Assembly: GCA_937872275.1 (NCBI GenBank)
Contig: CALMSE010000098.1
Coordinates: 1 to 12,061, forward strand
Direction: 5' to 3'
Source of the DNA: an uncultured Leucobacter sp.
GTDB taxonomy: Bacteria; Actinomycetota; Actinomycetes; Actinomycetales; Microbacteriaceae
DNA length: 12,061 bases
Position 1 is the first letter of the stretch, and every line of letters starts with the position of its first letter. Under the pieces are notes generated by a model. It worked only from the letters and a program-made list of their open reading frames with translations, was not told the DNA's origin and searched no databases. Positions 1 through 7,409 of this stretch are shown here, in pieces. The position numbers were made by a program, and so were the translations under genes.

Positions 1-1
1 T

Positions 2-16
2 CACCGCACCAGCGTA
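2..16 (-). promoter_or_regulatory. Possible leaderless promoter and GTG start of a minus-strand gene leaving the window
   Basis: Read on the minus strand, a TACGCT hexamer (16 to 11) is followed by six bases and then GTG (4 to 2). This is exactly the spacing seen at the coaD, recG and rsmD starts in this window. It would make a leaderless start for a gene running off the left edge, immediately downstream of the hydrolase gene. Only one codon is visible, so neither the gene nor its product can be confirmed. The match could be chance. Confidence 0.3.
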
Positions 17-42
17 CAGCCGCCGAGCTGGGAGGCGGCGCA

Positions 43-63
43 CCGCCGGCGCGCCGCCGGCGG
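43..63 (-). terminator. GC-rich hairpin just after the hydrolase stop codon
   Basis: CCGCCGGCG (43-51) and CGCCGGCGG (55-63) form a perfect 9-bp stem with a 3-base spacer, beginning five bases past the stop codon at 68-70. There is no T-tract. A weaker inverted repeat follows (GCCGCC at 19-24, GGCGGC at 34-39). Position and strength fit a GC-type terminator, but simple GCC/CGG low complexity could give the same pattern. Confidence 0.4.
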
Positions 64-67
64 CGAC

Positions 68-1318
68 TCAGCCGATCCGCCCGTCGAGCCAATCGAACAT
101 CCGCTGCGCAGTGAGTCCGCGGGCCAGCGGCTGGCAGTGACCGTCGGCTCCCTCGGCCGCGGTGAACGGCACCACGGTGGAGACCCCGGGCGCCAGCTCG
201 GCGAGTCGTTCGGACTGCCCAGGCCAGAACTGCTCCCCCTCGGGAGAGGTGATCAGCATCGGCGTCGTGATCCGCTGCGCGAGATCGGCGACCGCATAGC
301 GCCGCACCGCGCGGATCGTCTCGGCGTATCCCGTGGTGCCGTACGGCCGCGCCCGGAACCTCCAGGTGTGGGCCGCGTCGGGAGAGAGCTTCATCCCGAG
401 CGCCATCTCCCGGTCGAACTCGGCGTCCTTGCCCGCCTCCAGCAGCTTCAGCAGCGAGTGCGGGAGGTGATGCTCCCACGAGGCGGCGACGTCTACCACC
501 CCCGGGTCGAGGATCGCCGCCGCGAACCGGTGCTCGAATGCGAGCGCCCTGGCCACCCAGTAGCCTCCCTGGCTGATGCCGTAGACCGCGATCCGCTCCG
601 GATCGACTCCGCCCTGCTGCGCGGCGAAGTCGTAGACGGGCGTCAGCACCCGCTCCCAATCGGGCCGGAAGCCGACGCCGGCCTCGTAGAGCTGCGACTG
701 CTGGCCGGGCCCGTCGAACATGAGCACGTCGTAGCCGCGTCGCAGGGCGGGAGCGGTGCAGACCGCCCAGAGCGCGGCCGACGAGCCGTCGCTGCCGTTC
801 ACCGCGATCAGGAGCGGGCGGGGTCGCGCGCCGGCGGCCCGGAAGAGGCGGCCGGGCAGCTCGCCGCCCTCGAAGGGGATGCCGATCCGCTCCGCGTCGG
901 TGCCGCTCAGCGCGATGAACGACTCCCATGACTCCTGCTGCGCATGGAAGGTCTCCGCCAGGGCTGCGGAGTCCGGCAGTGCGCTCAGGGCGTTCACCGC
1001 CGTCCCGAGATAGTTCGAGGCGCGAAGATGCGCGTAGGCGGCGCTGGTCGAGTGGCCGGACAGCGCCGCCTCGCGCGCGGTCGCAGCAGTGCGCGCCCCC
1101 AGATCCCGCCAGGCCTCGAACCATGCCCGGTGGTCCCCGTTGCGCACGCCGGCCACGGCCGCGAGCACCTCGCCGATCTCGGCCGCCCCCTCGGCGCTGA
1201 GACCGATCACCGTGCGGATCTCGAAATCGAAGTCCTGATTCTCGGAGAAGCGGAGGGCGTGACCGCGGCGGGGGCTGGCGTGCATCAGGGACTCCGATCG
1301 TGCGAGATGTCCGATCAT
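68..1318 (-). CDS. Alpha/beta hydrolase with helical N-terminal domain (FrsA / dihydroxypseudooxynicotine hydrolase-like)
   Basis: The protein is 416 residues and shows no signal peptide, so it is probably cytoplasmic. An N-terminal helical region (about 45-140, with the SNYLGTA segment) precedes an alpha/beta hydrolase core. The likely oxyanion-hole stretch is VNGSDGS near 173-179. The nucleophile elbow is GISQGG with Ser249, the acid lies in SPEGEQFWPG (358-367, Glu360 or Glu362), and the catalytic His is His394 in ADGHCQ. This architecture matches the FrsA/2,6-dihydroxypseudooxynicotine hydrolase group, which cleaves esters or C-C bonds; the substrate cannot be read from sequence. I chose the ATG at 1318 because AAAGGG (1333 to 1328) lies nine bases upstream. 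The open frame continues upstream to 1537, but that part is Arg-rich, unlike a hydrolase, and would run into the divergent lipase gene. Family is confident, function is not. Confidence 0.88.
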   Translation of the reverse strand: MIGHLARSESLMHASPRRGHALRFSENQDFDFEIRTVIGLSAEGAAEIGEVLAAVAGVRNGDHRAWFEAWRDLGARTAATAREAALSGHSTSAAYAHLRASNYLGTAVNALSALPDSAALAETFHAQQESWESFIALSGTDAERIGIPFEGGELPGRLFRAAGARPRPLLIAVNGSDGSSAALWAVCTAPALRRGYDVLMFDGPGQQSQLYEAGVGFRPDWERVLTPVYDFAAQQGGVDPERIAVYGISQGGYWVARALAFEHRFAAAILDPGVVDVAASWEHHLPHSLLKLLEAGKDAEFDREMALGMKLSPDAAHTWRFRARPYGTTGYAETIRAVRRYAVADLAQRITTPMLITSPEGEQFWPGQSERLAELAPGVSTVVPFTAAEGADGHCQPLARGLTAQRMFDWLDGRIG

Positions 1319-1378
1319 CGTCTCACGCCCTTTCGCGCCCCGGGAAGGGAGGATCCGCCGCCGGCTCGCCTCCCGCGC

Positions 1379-1407
1379 TTTGCGCGCGAGCCCGCGCCTG
1401 CGAGAAT
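1379..1407 (+). promoter_or_regulatory. Candidate promoter of the lipase gene
   Basis: TTTGCG (1379-1384) and GAGAAT (1402-1407) are separated by 17 bases, a normal sigma-70-type spacing. A start site near 1414 would give a leader of about 40 bases carrying the ribosome site at 1441-1446. The match to consensus is only moderate. The promoter of the divergent hydrolase gene must lie in the same 136-base region, but I could not place it. Confidence 0.33.
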
Positions 1408-1454
1408 GCCAGAGTGCTGCGCCCGGATGCGGACGCCGCCGGGAGGGGGCGGGG

Positions 1455-2660
1455 ATGGCTCGACGGAATGCCGGGAAGCGGCGTCGCGGGATCGTGAAGA
1501 CGCTCGTCATCCTCGGGGTGTCGGCCGCCCTCGGCATCGCCGCGGCGGTGATCGGCGTGCGCCTCGTCGGAGACGCCCTCGACCGCTCCGGGGTCGCGGC
1601 GTTCTACGCGATGCCCGCGGAGGGCGCCACCGGGGCGCCGGGCTCCCTGATCCGCTCCGAGCCCCTCGAGGGGGTCCCCTTCGACACCCGCGCCTGGCGG
1701 GTCATGTACTGGACCACCGATGTGCACGGCGAGATCGTGCCCGTCACCGGCACGGTGATCGTGCCGGTCGGCGCCTCCCCCGAGGCGGGCCGCACCGTGC
1801 TCGCCTGGGGTCACCCCACCACCGGCACCGCGCCCGACTGCGCGCCGTCCCGCGGCTTCGACCCCTTCATCGGCATCGAGGGCCTGCGCACGATGCTCGA
1901 CCGCGGCTACACCGTGGTGGCCACCGACTACGTCGGCATGGGAACGACCGCGCCCGACTCCTACCTGGTCGGCGACACCGCGGGAAACAGCATGCTCGAC
2001 GGCGTGCGGGCCGCGCAGGCCATCGCCGACGCCCAGGCGGGATCCGCCGTCATCCTCTGGGGGCATTCCCAGGGCGGCCAGGCCGCGCTCTTCGCCGCCC
2101 AGCGCGCGGCCGCGTACGCGCCGGAGCTCACCGTCGAGGCCGTGGCGGTCGCCGCCCCCGCAGCGGATCTCAGCGCGCTGATGGAGGCCCACCTGGGCGA
2201 CGTATCTGGCGTCACGATCGGCTCCTACGCCTTCCAGGCCTTCGCCGGGGTCTACGCCGACCGCGGTGCCGAGCTCGACACGGTGCTCACCCCCGCGGCG
2301 CTGGCGATCCTTCCCGAGATGAACCGCCTCTGCCTGCTGAGCCATCTGAAGCAGCTGCACGAGATCGCGGCGCCCGCGGTCGGCGATTTCGCGGCGGCGG
2401 ATCCGACGAAGACGGAGCCCTGGGCCTCCCTGCTGCGCGAGAACTCGGCGGGCGGAACCGCCTTCGACGCTCCGCTGTTCATCGCGCAGGGACTGGACGA
2501 CCAGCTGGTGCTCCCCGACGACACCGCGCGCTTCGTCGAGCACGAACGGAGCATGGGTCTCGACGTCGACTACCACACCGTCGCCCTCGCCGACCACGGG
2601 ACCATCGCCTATCTGGCGCTCCCCGCGCTGGACGCCTGGCTCGACGAGCGCCGGCTCTAG
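1455..2660 (+). CDS. Membrane-anchored or secreted lipase/esterase, LIP family
   Basis: The 401-residue alpha/beta hydrolase starts with a strongly basic head ([11 protein letters not shown], residues 2-12) and one hydrophobic helix (about 13-40). It is therefore exported or anchored by an N-terminal helix facing outward; no lipobox is visible. Family hallmarks of secretory lipases are present: [15 protein letters not shown] (118-132) near the oxyanion hole, the nucleophile elbow GHSQGG with Ser205, the acid in GLDDQ (Asp348 or Asp349), and His381 in ADHGT. Cys129 and Cys293 could pair outside the cell. The ATG at 1455 is preferred over upstream codons because GGGAGG (1441-1446) precedes it by eight bases and the basic head follows at once. 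Likely substrates are acylglycerols or other carboxyl esters, a family-level inference. Its stop codon interlocks with that of coaD. Confidence 0.88.
   Translation: MARRNAGKRRRGIVKTLVILGVSAALGIAAAVIGVRLVGDALDRSGVAAFYAMPAEGATGAPGSLIRSEPLEGVPFDTRAWRVMYWTTDVHGEIVPVTGTVIVPVGASPEAGRTVLAWGHPTTGTAPDCAPSRGFDPFIGIEGLRTMLDRGYTVVATDYVGMGTTAPDSYLVGDTAGNSMLDGVRAAQAIADAQAGSAVILWGHSQGGQAALFAAQRAAAYAPELTVEAVAVAAPAADLSALMEAHLGDVSGVTIGSYAFQAFAGVYADRGAELDTVLTPAALAILPEMNRLCLLSHLKQLHEIAAPAVGDFAAADPTKTEPWASLLRENSAGGTAFDAPLFIAQGLDDQLVLPDDTARFVEHERSMGLDVDYHTVALADHGTIAYLALPALDAWLDERRL
2657..2660. other. Shared CTAG: interlocked stop codons of the lipase gene and coaD
   Basis: The palindrome CTAG provides both convergent stops. 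TAG on the plus strand (2658-2660) ends the lipase gene, and TAG on the minus strand (2659 to 2657) ends coaD. No separate terminator fits between them, so any transcription end point for one gene must lie inside the other. Confidence 0.95.
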
Positions 2661-3151
2661 GCGGGGCGGGTCGTGTCGAGGTAGCGCGCCACCGCCGTCG
2701 GCACGTAGTCGCTGACGTCGCCGCCGAGGCTCGCCACCTGGCGCACGAGCGAGCTCGACACGTGCGCGTGGCCGGGCTCGGGCAGCAGGAACACCGTCTC
2801 GACATTCGCGAGGCTGCGGTTCATCAGCACCATCGGGGTCTCGTAGGCGATGTCGATCTGCGAGCGGATGCCCTTCACCAGCACGGTCGCGCCCACCTCG
2901 GTGCAGTAGTCGACGAGCAGCCCGACCGACCACGAGGCGATCGTGATGTTGGAGGGGATCGTCTCGTCCTCGTCGATCGCCTGCTGCAGCAGGTGCACGC
3001 GCTCCGAGATCGGCAGCATGGCGGTCTTGCCCGGGTTGTGCACGACCAGCACGTGCACCTCGTCGAAGATCGCGGCGGCGCGCCTGATGACGTCCAGGTG
3101 CCCGAGCGTCACAGGGTCGAAGGATCCGGGCACGACGGCGATGCTGCTCAT
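2657..3151 (-). CDS. coaD: Phosphopantetheine adenylyltransferase
   Basis: CoaD transfers AMP from ATP to 4'-phosphopantetheine to give dephospho-CoA, the penultimate step of coenzyme A synthesis, in the cytoplasm. The 164-residue length is normal for the family. Visible signatures are the nucleotidyltransferase motif [13 protein letters not shown] (8-20, with the T/HxGH-type His18), the KGIR motif (93-96), [12 protein letters not shown] (103-114) and the C-terminal VSSSLVR (131-137) that closes the nucleotide site. The ATG at 3151 is preceded by TAGGCT with six bases between, and no Shine-Dalgarno sequence is properly spaced, so the transcript is probably leaderless. It lies 120 bases downstream of recG on the same strand, so partial cotranscription is possible. 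It converges with the lipase gene. Confidence 0.97.
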   Translation of the reverse strand: MSSIAVVPGSFDPVTLGHLDVIRRAAAIFDEVHVLVVHNPGKTAMLPISERVHLLQQAIDEDETIPSNITIASWSVGLLVDYCTEVGATVLVKGIRSQIDIAYETPMVLMNRSLANVETVFLLPEPGHAHVSSSLVRQVASLGGDVSDYVPTAVARYLDTTRPA

Positions 3152-3157
3152 GCCTCA

Positions 3158-3163
3158 AGCCTA
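3158..3163 (-). promoter_or_regulatory. -10 element of coaD, leaderless type
   Basis: TAGGCT (3163 to 3158) stands six bases before the coaD ATG, so initiation about seven bases downstream would fall on the start codon itself. A weak -35 candidate, GAGTTC, lies 17 bases further upstream. The identical spacing at recG and rsmD supports the assignment. Confidence 0.6.
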
Positions 3164-3271
3164 TTCGGTGACCTGCCGCCGAACTCGGATATTTCACGAA
3201 TCTCGGACGGGTTCGGCAGTTCCGATCCGCGATGCACCAGATCTCCGAGACCCGCGACCCGGTCCCGGGCG

Positions 3272-5548
3272 CTACGACTTCGCGAGGTTCTCGAGATGCA
3301 GCCGATCGGCCTCGAGCTGGGCGGCGAGCCCCGGCGCGGTCTCGAGCAGCGGATCGCGCCCCAGCAACTCGGCCGCGACCTCCCTGGCGCGCACGATGAG
3401 CTCGCCGTGCTCGGCCACCCGCAGCAGCCGCAGGGTGGACCGGCCGCCCGACTGCGCGGTGCCGAGGATATCGCCCTCCCGGCGCAGTTCCAGATCCCTC
3501 TCCGCGAGCTCGAACCCGTCGCCCGTGGCGGCCACGGCCTCGATGCGCTCGCGCGCCACGCTGTCCTGCTCGGCGGTGGTGAGCAGCAGGCAGAGGCCGG
3601 GGTGTTCGCCGCGGCCCACCCGGCCGCGCAACTGGTGCAGCTGCGAGATGCCGAAGCGATCGGCGTCCCGCACGATCATGGTCGAGGCGTTCGGCACGTT
3701 GACGCCCACCTCGATGACGGTCGTGGCGACGAGCACGTCGATCTCGCCCGCGGTGAAGGCGCGCATCACGGCGTCCTTCTCGTCGGACTTCATGGCGCCC
3801 GTGAGCGCGGCGACGCGAACACCCGCGTAGTCGGGGCGGGCCACGAGCTCGGCGACGGTCTGCTCGACGCTCGCGAGCGGGGTCTGCGCGCCCGCGGTCT
3901 CGGCCTCTCCCGGCGCATCGAGATCGTCTGCGCCCTCCTCGCGCCGCCCCTCGGCGATCGCCGGGCAGACCACGTAGGCCTGCCGCCCGGCGGCGACCTC
4001 TTCCGCGGCCCGCAGCCACACCCGATCCGCCCACTTCGGACGCTCGAGCACGGGCACCGCGAAGGTCTCGATGCCCTGGCGGCCCGGCGGCAGCTCGCGG
4101 ATCGTCGACACCTCGAGATCGCCGAAGGCCGTGAGCGCGACGGTGCGCGGAATCGGGGTGGCCGTCATCGCCAGGACATGCGGCTCCGCGCCCTTCTGCC
4201 GCAGCGCCTCCCGCTGATCGACTCCGAAGCGATGCTGCTCGTCGACGACGACGAGGCCGAGGTCGTAGAAGCTGACGTTCTCGCTCAGCAGCGCATGGGT
4301 GCCCACCGCGATGCGCGACGATCCGCTCGCGAGGCTCAGGAGCGCCCGGCGCTTCTCCGCCGCGGGCATCTTGCCGACGAGCAGCACGGGATTCAGCCGG
4401 GCGCAGAGCCCCGGCCCCAGCGCCTCCACGATGCTGCGGAAGTGCTGCGCGGCGAGCAGCTCGGTCGGAGCGAGCATGGCGCTCTGCCCTTCGCCTTCGG
4501 CGACCTGCAGCATCGCGCGCAGCGCGACGATCGTCTTGCCCGAGCCGACCTCGCCCTGCAGCAGGCGGTGCATCGGGTGCGGAGCGGCGAGCTCGGCGGC
4601 GATCGTGGCGCCTGCGGAGCGCTGATCGCCCGTGAGCTCGAAACCGAGCCCGGCGTCGAAGGCGTCGCGCAGGCCGCCCTCGCGCTCCGGGCGCGGGGTG
4701 CTCGGGGCGAGGCCCAGACGGCGGCGCCGATCGAGCAGGGCGAGCTGCAGCTCGAACGCCTCGCGGAAGCGCATGCCGTCGCGCGCGAGGCGCCAGTCGC
4801 TCGCGCGCTCGGGGCGGTGGATCGATTCGAGCGCCGGGCCGAGCGCCATGACGCCCTCGCTCTCGCGCAGCTGCCCGGGCAGCGGGTCGTCGACGGGGCC
4901 GAGGGCGTCGAGCGCCATCGCGACGGCCCGCTCGATCGTCCAGCTCGGCATCTTCGCGGAGGCCGGGTAGATGGGCACGGGGCGCTCCGCGAAGGCGCGG
5001 GCTGCGGCCTCGTCGAGCGCGGCGCCCCGTTCGGGGGGCACGGCGACCGCGGATCCTCCCCCGCGCCGCCCGATCCCGAGCCCTCCGCGTTCGTCGTCTG
5101 CGCCCTCGCCCTCGTCCGGCTCTCCGGCGTCGCGGGCCTCGAACAGCTCGTAGTCGGGGTGCTGCAGCTGCAACTGCCCCCGGTATTCGCTGACCTTGCC
5201 CGCGAAGATGCCGCGCACGCCGGGCTTCAGCTGCGCGGCGCGCCAGGGCTGGTTGAAGAAGGTGAGCTGCAGCGAGCCGTGACCGTCGGTGATGCGCACC
5301 TCGAGGAGCCTGCCGCCCCGCCGCTGCATGCTGCGCTCGCGCAGATCGAGCACCTGCGCCAGCACGGTGACGTGCTCGCCCACGGGCAGGCCGGTGAGCG
5401 GGGTCAACTCGCCGCGATTCGAGTAGCGCCGCGGGAAGTGCCACAGCAGATCGCGCACCGTGCGCATCTCGAAGGCCTTCTCGAGCGCCTGAGCCGTGCG
5501 CCCGCCCACGACGCCGTCGAGGCGGCTGTCGAGGGTCGCTGCGGTCAT
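3272..5548 (-). CDS. recG: ATP-dependent DNA helicase RecG
   Basis: RecG is a superfamily 2 helicase that regresses stalled replication forks and processes branched recombination intermediates. The 758-residue protein has an N-terminal wedge/OB domain (about 1-135, with RYSNRG and GRLLEVRITDG). Helicase domain 1 follows with LTGDQ (306-309 region), Walker A GEVGSGKT (332-339), DEQH box (436-439) and TATPIPRT (462-469). Helicase domain 2 has QLRGRVGRG (639-647), and the RecG-type C-terminal segment includes GDILGTAQSG (692-701). Two stretches look like insertions: an acidic, glycine-rich one at about 137-172 after the wedge, and an Ala/Glu/Asp-rich one at about 533-558 in domain 2. All catalytic motifs are intact. 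TAGCCT six bases before the ATG suggests a leaderless transcript. The GGAGG between them is too close to the ATG (one base) to act as a normal ribosome site. It diverges from rsmD. Confidence 0.97.
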   Translation of the reverse strand: MTAATLDSRLDGVVGGRTAQALEKAFEMRTVRDLLWHFPRRYSNRGELTPLTGLPVGEHVTVLAQVLDLRERSMQRRGGRLLEVRITDGHGSLQLTFFNQPWRAAQLKPGVRGIFAGKVSEYRGQLQLQHPDYELFEARDAGEPDEGEGADDERGGLGIGRRGGGSAVAVPPERGAALDEAAARAFAERPVPIYPASAKMPSWTIERAVAMALDALGPVDDPLPGQLRESEGVMALGPALESIHRPERASDWRLARDGMRFREAFELQLALLDRRRRLGLAPSTPRPEREGGLRDAFDAGLGFELTGDQRSAGATIAAELAAPHPMHRLLQGEVGSGKTIVALRAMLQVAEGEGQSAMLAPTELLAAQHFRSIVEALGPGLCARLNPVLLVGKMPAAEKRRALLSLASGSSRIAVGTHALLSENVSFYDLGLVVVDEQHRFGVDQREALRQKGAEPHVLAMTATPIPRTVALTAFGDLEVSTIRELPPGRQGIETFAVPVLERPKWADRVWLRAAEEVAAGRQAYVVCPAIAEGRREEGADDLDAPGEAETAGAQTPLASVEQTVAELVARPDYAGVRVAALTGAMKSDEKDAVMRAFTAGEIDVLVATTVIEVGVNVPNASTMIVRDADRFGISQLHQLRGRVGRGEHPGLCLLLTTAEQDSVARERIEAVAATGDGFELAERDLELRREGDILGTAQSGGRSTLRLLRVAEHGELIVRAREVAAELLGRDPLLETAPGLAAQLEADRLHLENLAKS

Positions 5549-5554
5549 GCCTCC

Positions 5555-5560
5555 AGGCTA
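5555..5560 (-). promoter_or_regulatory. -10 element of recG, leaderless type
   Basis: TAGCCT (5560 to 5555) is followed by six bases and the recG ATG at 5548. Its -35 region, 17-18 bases upstream, would fall on the rsmD -10 element, and no good TTGACA-like sequence is seen there. Confidence 0.6.
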
Positions 5561-5578
5561 GCGGGCGCCGCCGACCGG

Positions 5579-5584
5579 TACGCT
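5579..5584 (+). promoter_or_regulatory. -10 element of rsmD, leaderless type
   Basis: TACGCT is followed by six bases and the rsmD GTG at 5591. The corresponding -35 position (about 5555-5561) coincides with the recG -10 element on the other strand, so the two promoters overlap. Confidence 0.6.
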
Positions 5585-5590
5585 CGTGGG

Positions 5591-6187
5591 GTGACGAGAA
5601 TCATCTCCGGCACCGCCGGATCGCTGCGGCTCGAGGTGCCGAAGACGGGCACCCGTCCGACGAGCGATCGCGTGCGCGAGGCGGTCTTCTCGACGCTCGG
5701 GTCGTGGGGCCTCGTCGACGGGGCGCGCGTGCTCGATCTCTACGCGGGCTCCGGCGCTCTCGGGCTCGAAGCCGCGAGCCGGGGGGCGAGCACCGTCGTT
5801 CTCGTCGAACGCCACGCACCCGCGGCGCAGGTGGCCGGGCGCAACGCGAAGACCGTGCGGGCCGCGTTCCCGCCCTCCGGCGCGCCGGGAATCGAAGTGG
5901 TGCGCGGATCGGTGCAGTCGTTCCTCGAGGGAGCGGATCCGGCCCGGCCCTGGGACGTGGCGTTCCTCGACCCGCCGTACGACCTCGCGGAGCACGAGCT
6001 CGCCGACAATCTCGTCGCGCTCGTGCCGCTGCTCGCGGAGGGCGCCGTCGTGATGGTCGAGCGCTCGAGCCGCAGCCCCGAGCCGGCGCGGCCGGCGGGT
6101 CTCGATCTCATCCGCGAGAAGCGCTACGGGGAGACGGCCCTGTGGTGGCTCGAGCGCGCCGGTGGGGCCGGGCTCGCTCAGCTGTAG
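5591..6187 (+). CDS. rsmD: 16S rRNA (guanine966-N2)-methyltransferase
   Basis: RsmD uses S-adenosylmethionine to methylate G966 of 16S rRNA in the 30S subunit. The 198-residue protein has the family features in order: RIISGTAGSLRL at the N-terminus, RPTSDRVREAVF (22-33), SAM-binding motif I LDLYAGSGALGLEAASRGA (48-66), VERH (72-75) and the catalytic DPPY (127-130), then YGETALWWL near the end. The GTG at 5591 is chosen because RIISG is the usual beginning of these proteins and TACGCT lies six bases before it. The frame stays open for kilobases upstream only because of GC bias. In many actinobacteria rsmD lies next to coaD; here recG sits between them and rsmD points the other way. Its last ten bases overlap the end of the permease gene. 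Confidence 0.95.
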   Translation: MTRIISGTAGSLRLEVPKTGTRPTSDRVREAVFSTLGSWGLVDGARVLDLYAGSGALGLEAASRGASTVVLVERHAPAAQVAGRNAKTVRAAFPPSGAPGIEVVRGSVQSFLEGADPARPWDVAFLDPPYDLAEHELADNLVALVPLLAEGAVVMVERSSRSPEPARPAGLDLIREKRYGETALWWLERAGGAGLAQL

Positions 6188-7308
6188 AGGCCCATCGCGG
6201 TGAGTCCCGTCGTGAGGGCGAGCAGCACCGCGAGGAAGCCGAGGTTCACCGCCGAGAAGAGCCCCACGAAGGCCCAGGTCCGCCCGGGGCGCGCACGGCG
6301 GTAGTGCGCGAGGGCGATGAGACTCGCGAGCGACGCGACGAGGGTTCCCACCCCGCCGACGTTCACGCCGAGGAGCAGTTGCGGGTAGTCGTCCGTGAAG
6401 TGGGACAGCAGGATCGCGACGGGGACGTTCGAGATCAGCTGACTGAGCAGAGCGCTCGCGAGCAGCACCCCGCCGCCCAGCAGCCAGTGCACCGCTTCGC
6501 TCAGGGCGGAGATGCGCGCCAGGTTGCCGGCGAACACGAAGAAGGCCACGAAGGTGCCGAGCAGACTCCAGTCCAACCGTGCGAGCGCGCCGCGGTCGGT
6601 CACGATCAGCACGAGCGGCACCGCGACACCCGCCCAGACCGGCAGCACCCGCAGCACGAGCAGCAGGGTGAGCGCGAAGAGCACGAGGTACACGAGCACG
6701 AGGCGCGGCGAGAAGGCCAGATCGACCCGCGGGGCCTCGATCGGCGTGTTCGGCAGCAGCAGGCAGAGGCCGGTCATCAGCACGAGCGATACGAAGAACG
6801 GGATCGCCATGATGCCGACGAACTCGCCGCTCGGAATCGAGTAGAACGAGTGCAGGTACAGATTGTGCGGACTGCCGAATGGGGTGATCATGCCGCCGAG
6901 GTTCGCGCCGATGGCCATCATGACGAAGACGAAGGCGAGGTGACGAGTGCTACCGGTCGAGTCGAGCGCGACGAAGGCGATCGGCAGCATCGCGATGAGC
7001 GCCATGTCGTTCGTGAAGAGCGCCGACATCGCGGCGGTCGTGAGCACGAGGCCGAGTCCGAGTGCGCGCACGGTGCGCAGCGCGCGCACGATGCGCGTGG
7101 CGACCGCGACGAAGAAACGGGCGCGCTGCAGGGCTGTGATGGTGGCGAGCATGCAGAACAGCATGGTCAGGGTGTACGCATCGAAATAGCCGAGGTACGC
7201 CGCGTCGGGCGGCACCGCGAGCATCGAGGCCGTCGCGAGTGCGACCGCTACGACGAGCACCGCATTCTCCCGCGCCCGCGCCGCGGTCGCCCTCAGCATC
7301 GCGCTCAC
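6178..7308 (-). CDS. Citrate-transporter-superfamily permease (SLC13/CitMHS, YbiR-like)
   Basis: This is a very hydrophobic inner-membrane protein of 376 residues with about ten to eleven predicted membrane segments. It shows the two-fold internal repeat of ion-transporter-superfamily carriers: ALFTNDMALIAMLPI (96-110) matches QLISNVPVAILLSHF (290-304), and GANLGGMITPFGSPHNLYL (134-152) matches GVNVGGVGTLVASLASL (314-330). These helix-break motifs normally bind the anion and sodium or protons. The substrate is unknown; a dicarboxylate such as succinate would suit the neighbouring GABA genes, but that is only inference. The GTG at 7308 fits a leaderless start (TACAAT seven bases upstream). The ATG at 7299 is a close alternative. 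The open frame to 7392 adds a polar tail unlike the family. A hairpin after gabD separates it from that operon. It is not a GabP-type amino-acid permease. Confidence 0.85.
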   Translation of the reverse strand: MSAMLRATAARARENAVLVVAVALATASMLAVPPDAAYLGYFDAYTLTMLFCMLATITALQRARFFVAVATRIVRALRTVRALGLGLVLTTAAMSALFTNDMALIAMLPIAFVALDSTGSTRHLAFVFVMMAIGANLGGMITPFGSPHNLYLHSFYSIPSGEFVGIMAIPFFVSLVLMTGLCLLLPNTPIEAPRVDLAFSPRLVLVYLVLFALTLLLVLRVLPVWAGVAVPLVLIVTDRGALARLDWSLLGTFVAFFVFAGNLARISALSEAVHWLLGGGVLLASALLSQLISNVPVAILLSHFTDDYPQLLLGVNVGGVGTLVASLASLIALAHYRRARPGRTWAFVGLFSAVNLGFLAVLLALTTGLTAMGLYS

Positions 7309-7315
7309 ATTCGGA

Positions 7316-7321
7316 ATTGTA
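7316..7321 (-). promoter_or_regulatory. -10 element of the permease gene
   Basis: TACAAT (7321 to 7316), the best -10 match to consensus in the window, lies seven bases before GTG at 7308 and sixteen before ATG at 7299. If initiation is at the usual distance the mRNA begins at or next to the GTG, which favours that start codon. Confidence 0.55.
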
Positions 7322-7409
7322 GAGGCTGCCGCACCGGTCTCCAGGCGCGGGATTCGCTGGGCGCAGGAGCCGGTCCGATCCTCGGTCCCCATCGGCTCGG
7401 CACGGCCGC

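Noticed and set aside
1319..1537. N-terminal extension of the cytoplasmic hydrolase
   Set aside because: The added 73 residues are Arg/Pro/Ala-rich and overlap the divergent lipase gene and its ribosome site, while the ATG at 1318 has its own AAAGGG site.
1323..5444. A minus-strand frame of about 1,370 codons overlapping recG, coaD and the lipase gene
   Set aside because: Composition is Arg/Ala-rich with no domain. It merely parallels recG in another frame and crosses two real genes.
944..5590. A plus-strand reading frame open without a stop for more than 5 kb, ending as rsmD
   Set aside because: Only the last 198 codons encode a recognisable protein. The rest is Arg/Gly/His-rich antisense to the hydrolase, lipase frame shifts, coaD and recG, the usual shadow of GC-rich coding DNA.
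7309..7392. Longer start (ATG at 7392) for the permease
   Set aside because: The extra 28 residues are polar and unlike the family, and they would place the start upstream of the TACAAT -10 element.
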